Both the position numbers and the translations under genes were made by a program. 64,000 bases of DNA. Source: Linanthus parryae (Eukaryota; Streptophyta; Magnoliopsida; Ericales; Polemoniaceae). The stretch lies in contig JALGPY010000010.1 in assembly GCA_023055425.1 (NCBI GenBank), positions 50,776,165-50,840,164 on the forward strand, given 5' to 3'. The notes beneath the pieces were generated by a model. The model was given only the letters and a program-made list of their open reading frames with translations, ran no database searches and was not told the DNA's origin. This document shows positions 30,229 through 41,950 of this stretch, one piece after another (the stretch's first letter is position 1; each line of letters opens with the position of its first letter).

Positions 30229-31527
30229 TGAAAGTGTGAGTATGCAGATGTATAAGCATCTAAGATACTCTAGAAGGGGGAGGGGGGTTTAATAGAGTAT
30301 GCCAACTTTTTGCAAAACTTGCTAGGAAGATGAAAACTTGTGAAAACAATGAAGTTCAAGGCGTTGAAAGCTAGTTCAAGCCTTTGAAGTAGATGCCGAA
30401 AGTATAGAGAAAGTATGCCTTTCTCAAGGCCTTGAAAACAACTTCAAACCCTTGAAAAATAAACAATTTTTTGTGTGCTGCAAAAGCTAAGAAAGTAAAT
30501 AAACTGAAAATGCAAGACAAGTGATTTATAGAGTTCAGTCCACTTGGACCTACGTCTCTACCTCAGGGATTAGATTCCTGCAGGATTTTCAACTCAATCC
30601 TTATTAATCAAAAGCTAAGCCCTAGAAGTCAAGCACAGAGAGTTCCCTTACTCTGTTACAGCTTGTGGTTTTCCCTAACCTGTCTAGTACCTACTCTAGC
30701 TAACTGATTAACAAAGAATTCTCTATTTTTCACTTTGAACAATCCTTGAAAATAGATGTAGAAATAATACAGAAATGATCTACCAATATAGCTCTATACA
30801 GAAGAACACTTAAGAGTAGAAAACTGCAGTGTAAATGAAGTGAACTTCTGTGAATGGATTGGAAGAATGATGAGCTTCTTTGATGATTGTCAATCCAGAG
30901 CTCTTTCTCTGTATTTTCCCGTTGAGAATTGTGTGTTGTTTTTTCGAATTTGAGCTCTATTTATACTTCATACAGCTCTGCAAATCTCCCCAAATTTTCA
31001 GCAACAACCTTCCTATTTTGTAGGCAACAGAGTTTGACTACTTTGAAATCTTCTCCAACGGTTTAATGATCACGATCTTCAGAGATCTTGTTGTAATCTT
31101 TCATTTAAACACCATGAGAAGCTGTCTTATACGTCTGATTGATCACAGGATCAAAGTATCCAAGTATTTCCAGAATTGCACCAATTCATTTCAAGAAATA
31201 ATCCTGCAAAACTTAGAAACAAAATTTCCTGCATTATCATGGTCGAACAGATAATATACTAAGAATAAAATTATGTTATAAAAATTTTTATTTCATCATC
31301 TAATAACAGAGAATCGAACATGTGAAAGAGAGAGTACATCAATCCAGAGAGTTTGCAGAAAACTCCCCCTATGAATGTGCATTCAGGTTCAAGCAGTATC
31401 AAGGCTTTGAATACAGTTTCAAGGCCTTGGAAAAGCTGAACTATTTTCAAGCCTCTGAGACTGATTCAAGGCTTTAAAAGCTGGTTCAAGACAAGCTATT
31501 TCAAGTCTTTCACAACCTGCTCTTTCA
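30229..31527 (-). mobile_element. 3' LTR of the minus-strand SIRE element
   Basis: On the plus strand it runs from TGAAAGTGTGAG to CTCTTTCA (the LTR starts TGAAAG on the minus strand). A polypurine tract (CAAGGGGGAGAC on the minus strand, 31,528-31,540) abuts it. A TATAAATAG box on the minus strand lies at about 30,958-30,966. It is 1,299 bp against 1,293 bp for the other LTR; in the first 260 bases I count about nine differences by eye. It holds several TTCAAGGCCTTGAA-type palindromes. Confidence 0.93.
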
Positions 31528-31839
31528 GTCTCCCCCTTGTTGAAAGACGAAACCAAATTATGTTGATCCTTAGTCTCTGCAAAATAAACTGATAAGTCCA
31601 CAATTTAAGACACAGTATTTCCAATAATATCCAACTTATTCATAATACCAATAAAAAACTCAAACAGTTCCACCAAATAAAACACAAATAAACCTAAGAG
31701 CTAAAAACCTTGAATTTTCTCCCCCTTTTTGACTTTCATTGAAAAGATAGAAGATGTTTGATCAAGTTTCTGGAAAATTTTGAAAACTTAAAAGAAAATT
31801 TTTGAAGAAGAGAGAATGGGGAAGAAAGAATATGCAAGA

Positions 31840-32492
31840 TTAAGGTTCTTTCTCATCCTCTTGATCTCCTTCTTCTTCCTCACTTTCTTCATTGTTGGCT
31901 TGAACTTCTTGAGAGATCACATCTATTTCCTCAATGAATGAGCTGATATTTTCAATAACACTGTTGAATAGGAAGGTGAGTCCTTCCAAGGCTTTCTTCC
32001 CATGCTTCAGCTTCTTCTTTACAGCTAACCTTTTCTGTTGAGAAGAGACAATCTTGAGATTTTTCTTTCCTGTTTTGAAGCTTCTAAAGACTGAGACGGA
32101 TCCTTGTCAAGTTTCCCTTTGTTGGGTATGGAATACACGCCATAGGATCCTGAAGTAGTGTCTGAGTCTGAATCTTGAATAAGGATTTCCTTTCCTTTTC
32201 CTTTAACCTTAGAAACTGTCTTCTTCTTGTCTCTCTTAGGGCTTCCAATATGGATACCCTTCTTCTTCTCTTGAGTAGATGCTGTAGATTGTTTCTCCTT
32301 TTCTGGGGCTTGTTCTTTTCTCACCATCTTCTTGGGTGGTGAAGATTCCTCTTCTTAATCAGTGAAGCTTTTCAAAGAAGAGTCTTCACTGATTCCTTGA
32401 ACCTTTTCCACTGATGCTTTTCTTTTCTTCTCTGAGACAGGTTTCGAACCTCCAGCCATCTTGATTTTATCTGAGGCTCTCCTTGTGCTCAT
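31840..32492 (-). pseudogene. env-like third ORF of the SIRE element, frameshifted
   Basis: Minus strand from ATG 32,492: MSTRRASDKIKMAGGSKPV, a lysine/serine-rich stretch, stop at 32,355. A second frame (about 32,340-32,025) continues with KKMVRKEQAPEKEKQSTAST, a nuclear-signal-like KKTVSKVKGKGKE and DSDSDTTSGSYGVYS. A third frame gives LFNSVIENISSFIEEIDVIS and an acidic tail EESEEEEGDQEDEKEP with a stop at 31,840. No hydrophobic signal or transmembrane segment is visible, so the name env-like refers only to position. The tail matches the relic at 19,611-19,862. Confidence 0.7.
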
Positions 32493-32599
32493 TAGGGTTT
32501 GGGAGAAGAATAGAAAGATGTGTAATGATACGGAATTAAGGAGAAGAGAAGAAGATAAATACTGAAAGAGTTTGAGTTTCAAAAGGAAACTAGTATCTC

Positions 32600-32960
32600 T
32601 CTGATTCCCAAAAGATTTGCAATGATCAGAGAGATTTCAAAACTTTTATGCCGTTGAAAAATAGAATATACTAATACTATTTTTGGCTAAATCAAATTTT
32701 TAAAAAGGGTAGGGGCTATATTAAGCAAATATCTACAGAGATATCACCCAACACAGAATGATCCAAGATTATTGACTATCAGTGTAGCAGACTCATTTTC
32801 AAGGCTTTGAAAAGGCTTTCAAGGTCTTGAAATACTGTAACACTGCAACAAGTAAAAGTCAAGGCTTTGAACTGATTTTCAAGGCTTTGAAACTCAGTTC
32901 AAACCTTTTGAAACACATGAATCTTACTTTTCTTACCTGATGCTCCCCCTAAACCAATGC
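32600..32960 (-). repeat. linker between RNase H and env-like ORF with five CAAGGCTTTGAA palindromes
   Basis: Within 32,795-32,915: TTCAAGGCTTTGAAAA, TTCAAGGTCTTGAAA, GTCAAGGCTTTGAAC, TTCAAGGCTTTGAAAC and TTCAAACCTTTTGAAAC. The consensus TTCAAGGCYTTGAA is a near-perfect 14-bp palindrome that recurs through the whole element, in LTRs and in coding sequence alike. Confidence 0.85.
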
Positions 32961-32978
32961 ATCATTGTTTATCATTCC

Positions 32979-34410
32979 CTATTCCAATCTTAGAGCTGAG
33001 AATGTTTCATCTGCTAATGGTTTGGTGAAGATATCTGCAATTTGCATGTTAGTAGCAACAAATTCAAGAACAATATCATCTTTCTCAGCATGATCTCTGA
33101 TGAAGTGATGTCTGGCATCAATGTGCTTGGTTCTTGAGTGTTGCACTGGATTCTTTGTAATTGAAATTGCACTAGTGTTGTCACACTTAATAGGTATGCC
33201 CCTGAAGTCAAATCGAAGGTCTCTTAGCTGTTCAGCAATCCATAACACTTGTGAGCAACATGCTCCTGCAACTATATATTCAGCTTCAGCTGTTGATAGA
33301 TCAACTGGATTCTGTTTCTTGGAATCCCAACTAATCATGGATGATCCAATGAATTGGCAAGTTCCTGAAGTACTTTTCCTATCAACCTTGTAACCTGCAA
33401 TGTCAGTATCTGAAAAGCCATGTAAAGAGAAGTTAGAATGTCTTGGATACCAAAGCCCTAAGTCTTTTGTACCATTGAGATATCTGAATATTCTCTTCAC
33501 AACGGTCAAGTGTGATTCTTTTGGATCATCTTGAAATCTAGCACACATACACAAACTAAACATAATATATGGCCTGCTTGCTGTCAGATAGAGTAATGAT
33601 CCAATCATGCCTCTATACTCTTTTACATTGAAACTCTTACCAGATTCATCCTTATCTAAGGATAGTGTAGAGTTCATAGGAGTCTTGGCTTCCTTACATT
33701 GAGCCATGCTATATTTGTTTAGTAAGTCTCTTGTGTAATTTATTTGATGCATAAAGATGCCCTTCTTCAATTGATGTATTTGAAGTCCTAGGAAGAAGTT
33801 CAACTCTCCTGTCATGCTCATCTCAAATTCCCTGCTCATAAGACTTGAGAATTCTATGCATAATTGATAATTAGTAGCTCCAAACAGTTTATCATCAACA
33901 TATATCTGAACTACAAGTAAATCTTTCTCATGAGTCTTAATGAAAAGATTCTTGTCTACTAAACCTCTTTTGAAATCATTTTCAAGTAAAATTTTTGACA
34001 ATCTTTCATACCAAGCCCTTGGAGCTTGTTTCAAACCATAAAGAGCTTTGTCAAGTTTGTAGACATGAACTGGAAATTTGTCATTTTCAAAACCAGGTGG
34101 TTGTGCAACATAAACTTCTTCTTGAAAATAGCCATTCAAGAAAGCACATTTCACATCCATTTGAAATAGCTTCATGTTCTTGTATGATGAAAATGCAAGC
34201 AGAATTCTAATTGCTTCTAACCTGGCAAATCGAGCAAAAACTTCCTCATAGTCAATACCTTATTCTTGATTGTAACCTTAAGCAATTAACCTTGCTTTGT
34301 TTCTTATCACATTGCCACTTTCATCCAACTTGTTTATGAATACCCATCTGGTACCAATGATAGACTGGTTTGAAGGTGCAGGAACCAGGTTCCAAACCTT
34401 ATTCCTTTCA
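32979..34410 (-). pseudogene. SIRE reverse transcriptase and RNase H
   Basis: The frame 34,175-32,979 is open for 398 codons: KLFQMDVKCAFLNGYFQEEV (RT entry), DKALYGLKQAPRAWYERLSK, QIYVDDKLFGATN (active-site YVDD at 33,893-33,904), SMTGELNFFLGLQI, then RNase H with SDTDIAGYKVDRKSTSGTC (33,420-33,370), LSTAEAEYIVAGACC and KHIDARHHFIRDH, ending NMQIADIFTKPLADETFSAL. These are the complete catalytic landmarks of a copia RT-RNase H that makes and trims cDNA in the virus-like particle. Upstream (34,200-34,410) the RT N-terminus is broken by stops, so the polyprotein is not functional. Confidence 0.93.
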
Positions 34411-34413
34411 AAC

Positions 34414-36165
34414 TCATTGAGTTCGCTTTTTCATAGCAATGATCCAGTTTGCTTCTTGTAAAGCTTCGTTCACAGTTTTTGGTTCTACAAGAGAAATAAA
34501 AGCATTAAAAGCACATAAGTTCTTCAACTGTGATCTAGTCTGTGTACCAGTGGTTGGATCTGATATGTTATTATCAGCTGGATGGGATGAAAGATATTTG
34601 AATCTCTTTCTTGGAGACCATGGTTCAGGTTCTCCATAGATCTTCTCCGGTCTTGAAGTAGTGGCTTTGTCACTTGAATCCTTCTGATAATCTTTCTCAA
34701 GGATTTGAGTTTTACTTTCAAGGCCTTGAGAACTATTTTCAAGGTCTTGAAAATGTCTTCTATTCTCTTCTGAGCCTTTCTTGAATCCTAGTGGATTCTC
34801 AGTCTCTTCCGTTGATTCATGCTTGTTCAAATTCAATTCTGCAAAACTTTCACTTAAAGAACCATCATAGCTTTCATCAAAAATAACATGAATGCTCTCT
34901 TCAACCAGTTTGGTTCTTTTATTGTAAACTCTATAAGCTTTACTATTCAGAGAGTAACAAAGAAACATACCTTCATAATTTCTTGCATCAAACTTACCAA
35001 GATTGTCTTTTCCATTGTTATGGATAAAACAAGTGTATCCAAAGGGTCTGAAGTAAGAAATGTTTGGCTTCCTTCATTTGAATAGTTCATAGGGGGTCTT
35101 CTTCAGAATGGTTCTGATCAAGCACCTGTTCAAAATATAGTTTTTTGTATTCACAGCTTCTGCCCAATAATGTTTTGGCAGCTTATTCTCAAGAAGCATT
35201 GTTCTTAACATATCTTCAAGAGTCATGTTCTTTCTTTCAACAACACCATTATGTTGAGGAGTTCATGGAGCAGAAAAGTTGTGAGAAATACCATGCTTAT
35301 CACAAAATAAATCAAATTCTAGCTGATCGAATTCTCCAACATTATCACTTCTGATTGAAGCTACATGTAGGGTTTTTCAAGTTTTGAAGTTCTTTGCAAA
35401 GCTTTGAAAATTCAGAGAGTGCTTCAGAGTTTTCTTTGAGAAACATAACTCAAGTATATCTAGAAAATTCATCTACAACAACTAGCATATACCTTTTACC
35501 TTTTGGAGTGTGAGTCCTCATAGGACCACAGAGATCCATATGAAGTGATTCAATGGGTCTAGTTGTACTTACAAACTTCTTTGGCTTGAAGGAGCTTCTG
35601 TTCTGTTTGCCTTGTGCACAGGCTTTGCACATTTCATCTTCTTTGAACTTGATGGATGGCAATTCTCTTACCAAGTCTTTGGAAATCAACTTGTTCAAAG
35701 TATGCAAACTGATATGACCAAGTTTCCTGTGCCAAAGCTTTGAATCCTCTTTCAAGGCCTTGAGACACTTCAAACTTTCACCCGCAACTTTGTTAGTCTG
35801 AAAAGTATAAAAATTGTTTGATCTAGAGGCTGTGAGAATGCAATCTCCTGATTTCTCATTTTTCACCACACACTTCTCTTTATCAAAGATAACTTTGTTG
35901 CCATTATCACAAAGCTGAGACACACTAAGAAAATTAAATTTCAAACCTTCAACCAGATACACATCAGAAATAGATTTTTCAGAATTTGTACATCCTTTTC
36001 CAATACCAAGAATATTGCATTTTCCGTTGTCACCAAGTGTTATTGAACCTTCTGATTGCTCCTTCAATTCTGAGAATAGATATCTCTTTCCCCTCATGTG
36101 TCTTGCGCAACCACTGTCCATGAACCACTTTAGTTCTTTGACATCGGTGACAACCTGCAAACACC
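34414..36165 (-). pseudogene. SIRE protease and integrase with C-terminal linker
   Basis: Frame 36,160-35,450: KWFMDSGCARHMRGKRYLF (aspartic protease DSG), GLKFNFLSVSQLCDNGNKVI, then the integrase zinc domain WHRKLGHISLHTLNKLISK...MCKACAQGK and the catalytic entry PIESLHMDLCGPMRTHTPKG, VVVDEFSRYT. A stop follows (35,450). Later frames give TPQHNGVVERKN-like sequence (about 35,240) and, 34,968-34,414, VYNKRTKLVEESIHVIFDE and a linker with HFQDLENSSQGLESKTQILE. The linker is written by CAAGGCCTTGA palindromes at 34,717-34,755. Several stops and shifts; inactive. Confidence 0.88.
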
Positions 36166-36299
36166 AATCACTACCTTACCCAGCTGTTAGACCAAGTGTG
36201 GAATTTGGATTCATATTCAGGATCAACCATGTTAGGTGGTCTAACCCCTTTAGGAACCCAAATGTGCTTAACTGGTCCTTTGAGTTGAAAAGGAAAAGT

Positions 36300-38016
36300 G
36301 TTCCTCATTATGTGAGGGTCTCTTATTCTAAAAGGACAATTCATCTTAACATGACCAGTTTGCAGCAGTAATTACATGTAGGAGAAGTTTTGTTTCTAGA
36401 TTTCACTAATATGGTATTGTTTCTTCTTGGAAAGTTTGGATTGAATCCAATACCAGCTTTGTGAACAGACTGTGAACTTCCTCTAAGAATCAAGTTCAAC
36501 TTGTGTTTTGATCCAGCAAGCTTGACTTTGACCAATACAGATTCTTGAAGTTTCTTAGTAAGAGTAATCTTTTTTTTTCTCTAAATCATAAACCTGATGT
36601 CTTAGATTAACAAGCCTGTCACTCACTGACGAGTTTTCAGTGACTACTTCCTTGACTTGTGTTTTCAAGGCTTTGAAACTGGTTTTCAAGGCCTTGAAAT
36701 CACTGTCAGTTTTGTTCTAAGAGATTTGAAGATTCTGATTTAGGCAAACAAGTTGTAAGTTTTCTTTTGCCTACTCATGAACTTTGTCTTTCAAAATTCT
36801 GATCTATTTTAGATAATCTTACTCATTTAAAAGCATTGTTCTGAGATATTCTGAAAGATCTTCTTTTGGTTTTGTAATTAGACAATTTAACATTACCTCA
36901 GTGTTCTTTTCAGAACTTTCATCATCCTTGGCCATGAAGCATAGGTTGGCATGTTCTTCCTCAGATTCAGATTCACTAGAGTTATCTGAATCACTCCATT
37001 AAGCTATCATGGCTTTCTTTCTTCTTTCATGATCTTTCTTTTGAAATTTCTTGCTCTTCTTTTTGGACAGTCTCTTATCAGGTGTCCTGCATCACCACAC
37101 TCAAATCAGTTCATAACTTTTGACTTGTTCTGTGAAGAGGACTTACTTTTGTAGTCCTTGCTGCTGGATGATCTATGCCTTTCTCTGTTGAAATATTTAT
37201 TTCCAAAGTTTTTCTTCATTTTGAGAATCCTTGTCAAGGCTTTGGAAATTAAGGCAATTGGATCTTCATCACCTCAGTTTCAAGGCTTTGTGTTCTCTCA
37301 TTCACTTTGGCTTTGAGAGCTAAGTTCTTGACACCATCTGGGAGTTCTCCATCAACTTCATTCATAGATATCTCATGTGTCAGGAGCTTCCATTGTAGGT
37401 CATCAAGTTGTAAAGTTGAGAGATTCTGAGCTTCTTCAATGGCTGTGGTTTTTGGTTCCCATTTTGCCTTTGGAAGACTTCGGAGAATCTTCCTCACCTT
37501 TTCTTCATTGGAAAAATGTTTTCGTAGTGAGTCAAGGTTGTTAACAATATCAGTGAATCTCTTGAACATGTCTCTGATGGACTCATCTGCATTCATCTTA
37601 AACATCTCATATTGTCTGAGATAAACGTTGATCGTGGTTTGCTTGACTTGACTGGTTCCTTAAAAGGTAACCACAATTTTATCCCAGATTTCTTTAGCAG
37701 TTGTGCATCCAGAGATCCTGTTGAATTCATCTGTACTCAAAGCACAATACAAAATGTTAATAGCCATGTAGTTCTTAGAAAATTTTTCTAATTCAGAAGA
37801 GGAGAGTGAGTCTTCTGTTTTGGGAGTTTTGATCCCATCTATCTCTGTGTAGAAAGTATGAGGTCCATTTTGGATTATGGTCCAAAGCTCTAGATCTTGA
37901 TCAATTATAAACATTTTCATGAGAGCTTTCCAGTGACCAAAATTTTCTCCACAGAATAGAGGAGGTCTGTTAGCAGCTCTTCCCCGTGAGAAACCACCAT
38001 TACCTGCAGTACTCAT
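36300..38016 (-). pseudogene. SIRE gag, heavily broken
   Basis: ATG at 38,016: FSRGRAANRPPLFCGENFGH, DQDLELWTIIQNGPH, EKFSKNYMAINILYCALSTD, to a stop at 37,660. It continues 37,605-37,249 with MNADESIRDMFKRFTDIVNN, KVRKILRSLPKAKWEPKTTA (the standard copia gag core). Downstream a zinc knuckle is seen near 37,060-37,105 whose first cysteine codon is now TGA (reading stop-FECGDAGHLIRDC), and a second knuckle (CNYCCKL) near 36,355-36,385. Between 37,240 and 36,540 stops are frequent. Gag assembles the particle; this copy cannot. Confidence 0.85.
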
Positions 38017-38050
38017 GATTACCAGATGGTTAAATCTTATACAGTGATAC

Positions 38051-38064
38051 AAGCTCTGATACCA
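38051..38064 (-). promoter_or_regulatory. primer-binding site (initiator Met tRNA)
   Basis: The minus strand reads TGGTATCAGAGCTTG two bases after the LTR end (CACACTTTCA). It is complementary to the 3' end of plant initiator methionine tRNA, the usual copia primer. The copy beside the other LTR (30,213-30,226) has one change (AGAACTTG). Confidence 0.92.
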
Positions 38065-38066
38065 AT

Positions 38067-39359
38067 TGAAAGTGTGAGTATGCAGATGTATAAGCATCTA
38101 AGATACTCTAGAAGGGAGAGGGGGTTTAATAGAGTATGCCAACTTTTTGCAAAACTTGCTAGGAAGATGAAAACTTGTGAAAACAATGAAGTTCAAGGTC
38201 TTGAAAGCTAGTTCAAGCCCTTGAAGTAGATGCAGAAAGTATAGAGAAAGTATGTGTTTCTCAAGGCCTTGAAAACAACTTCAAAGCCTTGAAAAATAAA
38301 CAATTTTTTGTGTGCTGCAAAAGCTATGAAAGTAAATAAACTGAAAATGCAAGACAAGTGATTTATAGAGTTCAGTCCACTTGGACCTACGTCTCTACCT
38401 CAGGGATTAGATTCCTGCAGGATTTTCAACTCAATCCTTATTAATAAAAAGCTAAGCCCTAGAAGTCAAGCATAGAGAGTTCCCTTACTCTGTTACAGCT
38501 TGTGGTTTTCCCTAACCTGTCTAGTACCTACTCTAGCTAACTGCTTAACAAAGAATTCTATATTTTTCACTTTGAACAATCCTTGAAAATAGATGTAGAA
38601 ATAATACAGAAATGATCTACCAATATAGCTCTATACAGAAGAACACTTAAGAGTAGAAAATTGCAGTGAAAATACAGTGAACTTTTGTGAATGGATTGGA
38701 AGAATGATGAGCTTCTTTGATGCTTGTCAATCCAGAGCTCCTTCACTGTATTTTCCCGTTGAGAATTGTGTGTTGTTGCTTCGAATTTGAGTTCTATTTA
38801 TACTTCATACAGCTCTGCAAATCTCCCCAGATTTTCAGCAACAACCTTCCTATTTTGTAGGCAACAGAGTTTGACTACTTTGAAATCTTCTCCAACGGCT
38901 GAATGATCACAATCTTTAGAGATCTTGGTGTAATCTTTCATTTAAACACCATGAGAAGCTGTCATATACGTCTGATAGATCACATGATCAAAGTGTCCAA
39001 CTATTTCCAAACCTACAACAATTCAGTTTAGGAAATAATCCTGCAAAACGTAGAAATAAAATTTTCTGCATTATCATGGTCAAACAGATAATATATTAAG
39101 ATTAAAAACATGTTATAACAATTTGTCTTTCATCATCTAATAACAGAGAATCAAACTTATGAAAGAGAGAGTAGATCAATCCAGAGAGTTTGCAGAAAAC
39201 TCCCCCTGAGAATGTTCATTCAGGTTCAAGCAGTTTCAAGGCCTTGAATCCTGTTTCAAGGTTTTCAAGCCTCCGAGACTGATTCAAGGCTTTGAAAGCT
39301 GGTTCAAGGCTTTGAAATAGCCAAGCTATTTCAAGTCTTGCACAACCTGATCTCTTACA
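38067..39359 (-). mobile_element. 5' LTR of the minus-strand SIRE element
   Basis: It is collinear with 30,229-31,527 throughout. The plus-strand right edge CTCTTACA (39,359) is a mutated version of CTCTTTCA. A TATAAATAG box (minus strand) lies near 38,803-38,811. Repeated palindromes: TTCAAGGCCTTGAA (39,231) and TTCAAGGCTTTGAAA (39,280 and 39,303) among others. Confidence 0.93.
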
Positions 39360-40830
39360 CTTGATAGGCCTCGGCCCATGGTGTGCAAGTGGTCTTCAAG
39401 AAGAAGACCGAAATGGATGGAAATGTAATTGCCTACAAGGGCTGATTCGCGGCAAAAGGCTTCGGGCAGATTCACAGTATTGACTATGATGAGACCTTTT
39501 CCCCCGCAGCAATGACCAAATCCAATCGAATCGTACTTGCTTTTGCAGCTTATCATGACTCTAAGATTTGGCAGATAGATGTCAAAACAACATTTTTGTA
39601 TGGAAACCTCCTTGAGGATGCGTACATGACACATCCATAGGGTTTTGAGGATCCAGAGCATACCAAAAAAGTCTGCAAGTTGGAGCGATCCATTTATGGA
39701 TAGAAGAAAGCTTCTAGGAGTTGGAATCGACGATTTGATGATGCACTCAAAGAGTTTGGCTTCATCAAGAACGAAGACGAGACTTCTGTGTACAAGAAGG
39801 TTAGTTGGAGTTCTGCTGTGTTTCTGGTCGTGTATGGGGATGACATACTACTCATTGAAAACAACATTCCTACCTTGAAATATGTGAAAGATTGGCTATG
39901 GAAGTGTTTCGCAATGAAGGACTCAGGAGATGCAGCTTATATACTTGGTATCAAGATCTATAGGGATAGATCTAGGAAGCTTCTCGGCCTAAGACAAAGT
40001 ACATATATAGACAAGGTGTGGAAACGGTTCAACATGCAAAAACCAAAGAAAGGATTCTTGACCATGTCGTATGGAGTCACCCTTTCGATGGCTGAATGCC
40101 CCTCCAATCAGATTGAGAAGGACCACATGAGTAAAATCCCGTATGCTTCTGCCATAGGATCTATCATGTACGCCGTGTTATCTACTACACTAGATGTGTC
40201 GTACGCGTTGAGTATGGAAAGCAGATAACAGTCCAATCCGGGTGAGAGTCACTGGATTGCTGTCAAGAATATCCTAAGTACTTGAGAAGGACTAAGGATG
40301 CATTCTTGATATTTGGAAGTGAGGAAGAACTCAGTGTAATTGGTTACACTGACGTCAAGCTTCCAAACAAACAAGGATGACTACAGATCGCAATCGGGCT
40401 ATGTGTTTTGCCTAAATGGAGGAGCTGTGAGATGGAAGAGTTCCAAGAAAGAGACAGTTGCTTATTCTACAACTGAAACTGAGTAGATTGCTGCGGAAGA
40501 CGCTACTAAGGAAGCTGTTTGGATTAGGAAGTTCATCACTGAGATTGGTGTGTTTCCTTGCATTGTGGATCCCATTGCGTTGTACTGTGACAACACTGGG
40601 GAAATTGCACAAGCCAAGGAACCCAAGTCACACCAGAAATCCAAGAATGTATTTATGATATTCCATCTCATTCGTGAAATCATCGAAAGAGAATATGTGA
40701 AGATATGCGTGATTCCAACGGACAATAATCTTTCAAATCCACTTAGAAAGCCGCTTGTTCAACGAAAGCATGAAGGGCACACTAGATCTATAGGCATACG
40801 AGATGCACTAGATTGGCTCTAGAGCAAGTG
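39360..40830 (+). pseudogene. copia A RT and RNase H (second half)
   Basis: It continues the RT cut at 30,000: VVFKKKTEMDGNVIAYKG, a stop, then FAAKGFGQIHSIDYDETFSP (39,450-39,505), IWQIDVKTTFLYGNLLEDAY (39,570-39,630) and FIKNEDETSVYKKVSWSSAV. The active site reads YGDD (39,833-39,844) in place of YMDD. Then DSGDAAYILGIKIYRDRS and, after stops, RNase H relics (VIGYTD near 40,340, ALYCDNTGEIAQAKE at about 40,573-40,620, HLIREIIEREYVKI). It ends at the purine tract GCAAGTGGGATAC before the LTR at 40,837. Confidence 0.9.
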
Positions 40831-40836
40831 GGATAC

Positions 40837-41564
40837 TGTTGGAGTAGACGCCCTAGAGGCATTCTATATTTAGTATGAACATTGTTTTGGCTAGAATATT
40901 CATTTATTATTTATGGAGATATTTAATATATGAAGTCCTTAGATTGAAATTGTTTTTTATCTTAAATATCCCCAGTCCATTATATTGATTAATATGAAGG
41001 TCACTATAAACTAGTATGTGGGTAGATTGATATGGAGATATCGGGCTTAACACATGGGTATGCATTAGGAGTAATGGCATACAAGATTGACCCACCACGA
41101 GAAGGCTACATATAATGTCACAAGTGCTTCTCATAGTGAAAATGGTATTGTAATCCTTAGACTTGAAGTCACTAGATACTCTATTTGTGAAATATCATGT
41201 TTTGATATTATCAAACATTACGCTGTAACTGAATAACTATAGAGATAGTAATCAGGCATGATAGGAAGCAATATGAGAGAGGGTAGTGATGTAGAGAGTA
41301 ATTGCCCCTCCTACATAATGGGAGTAAATATCCATAGCCACTCGAGGGGTAGTCCTTATGTATGTATGGCAAGACTCGGATAAATCAAGATAGGATATTG
41401 ATGTTATATTTATAGATAAGCCTATTCCAAGGATCGAGAAACTATGAATTTGACATACGAGTGTGACATTTATGTTTCACGTCTAATCAGAATATAGAGA
41501 CAAAGAATAATGCAATACGGTAACATTGGACACAAGGTTTGTGGGATCACTGACTTTTTCTATT
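40837..41564 (+). mobile_element. 3' LTR of copia A, first part
   Basis: TGTTGGAGTAGACGCCC follows the polypurine tract. The first 200 bases match 27,144-27,345; further on it matches the copia C LTR in reverse (for example CACATGGGTATGCATTAGGAGT against 6,183-6,217). It is interrupted at 41,564/41,565 by the TRIM and resumes at 57,316. Confidence 0.85.
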
Positions 41565-41950
41565 TGTAATATCATGTCCCACATCGAGATATTGTGGATT
41601 GATATAGTGAATTGGATGTATATATGGTTTGGGAATTGTGATATCATGTCCCACATTGGAGATTGGTGAGTTTGACTTATGATATATGGTAAACCATGTG
41701 GATTACTACTAGCACGTTCAAGGTTTAAGCTTTTTTATCCGGCGGTACGGATAAAGAATTTGTTGGGACAGTAATCCACGGGTGGTGCAAATGGTATTAG
41801 GGCCAACCCTGGTACCGCAAGGGCTCCGTGGCGGTTCGCCGTTAGCCAAGGGCATACGTGACTGGGCACACTCGACGAGGACGTCGAGCATATAAGGTGG
41901 GAGGATTGTAATATCCCATCCCACATCCATATATTGTGGATTGATATAGT

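Larger units (their letters stand above)
30229..39359 (-). mobile_element. SIRE/Maximus-lineage Ty1/copia retrotransposon, 9.1 kb, inserted in copia A RT
   Basis: Order on the minus strand: 5' LTR (39,359-38,067), primer-binding site, gag (38,016), protease, integrase, RT-RNase H (to 32,979), env-like ORF (32,492-31,840), two polypurine tracts, 3' LTR (31,527-30,229). The extra env-like ORF and long LTRs are typical of the SIRE lineage. The right edge (39,359/39,360) rejoins copia A RT; the left edge is abnormal (gag stub plus filler). Gag has many stops, but RT-RNase H is open for 398 codons. Confidence 0.92.

Noticed and set aside
31840..32492. env-like ORF as evidence of an enveloped retrovirus
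   Set aside because: No signal peptide, transmembrane or fusion segment is visible. It is charged and coiled-coil-like, as usual for the third ORF of SIRE elements, and it is frameshifted.
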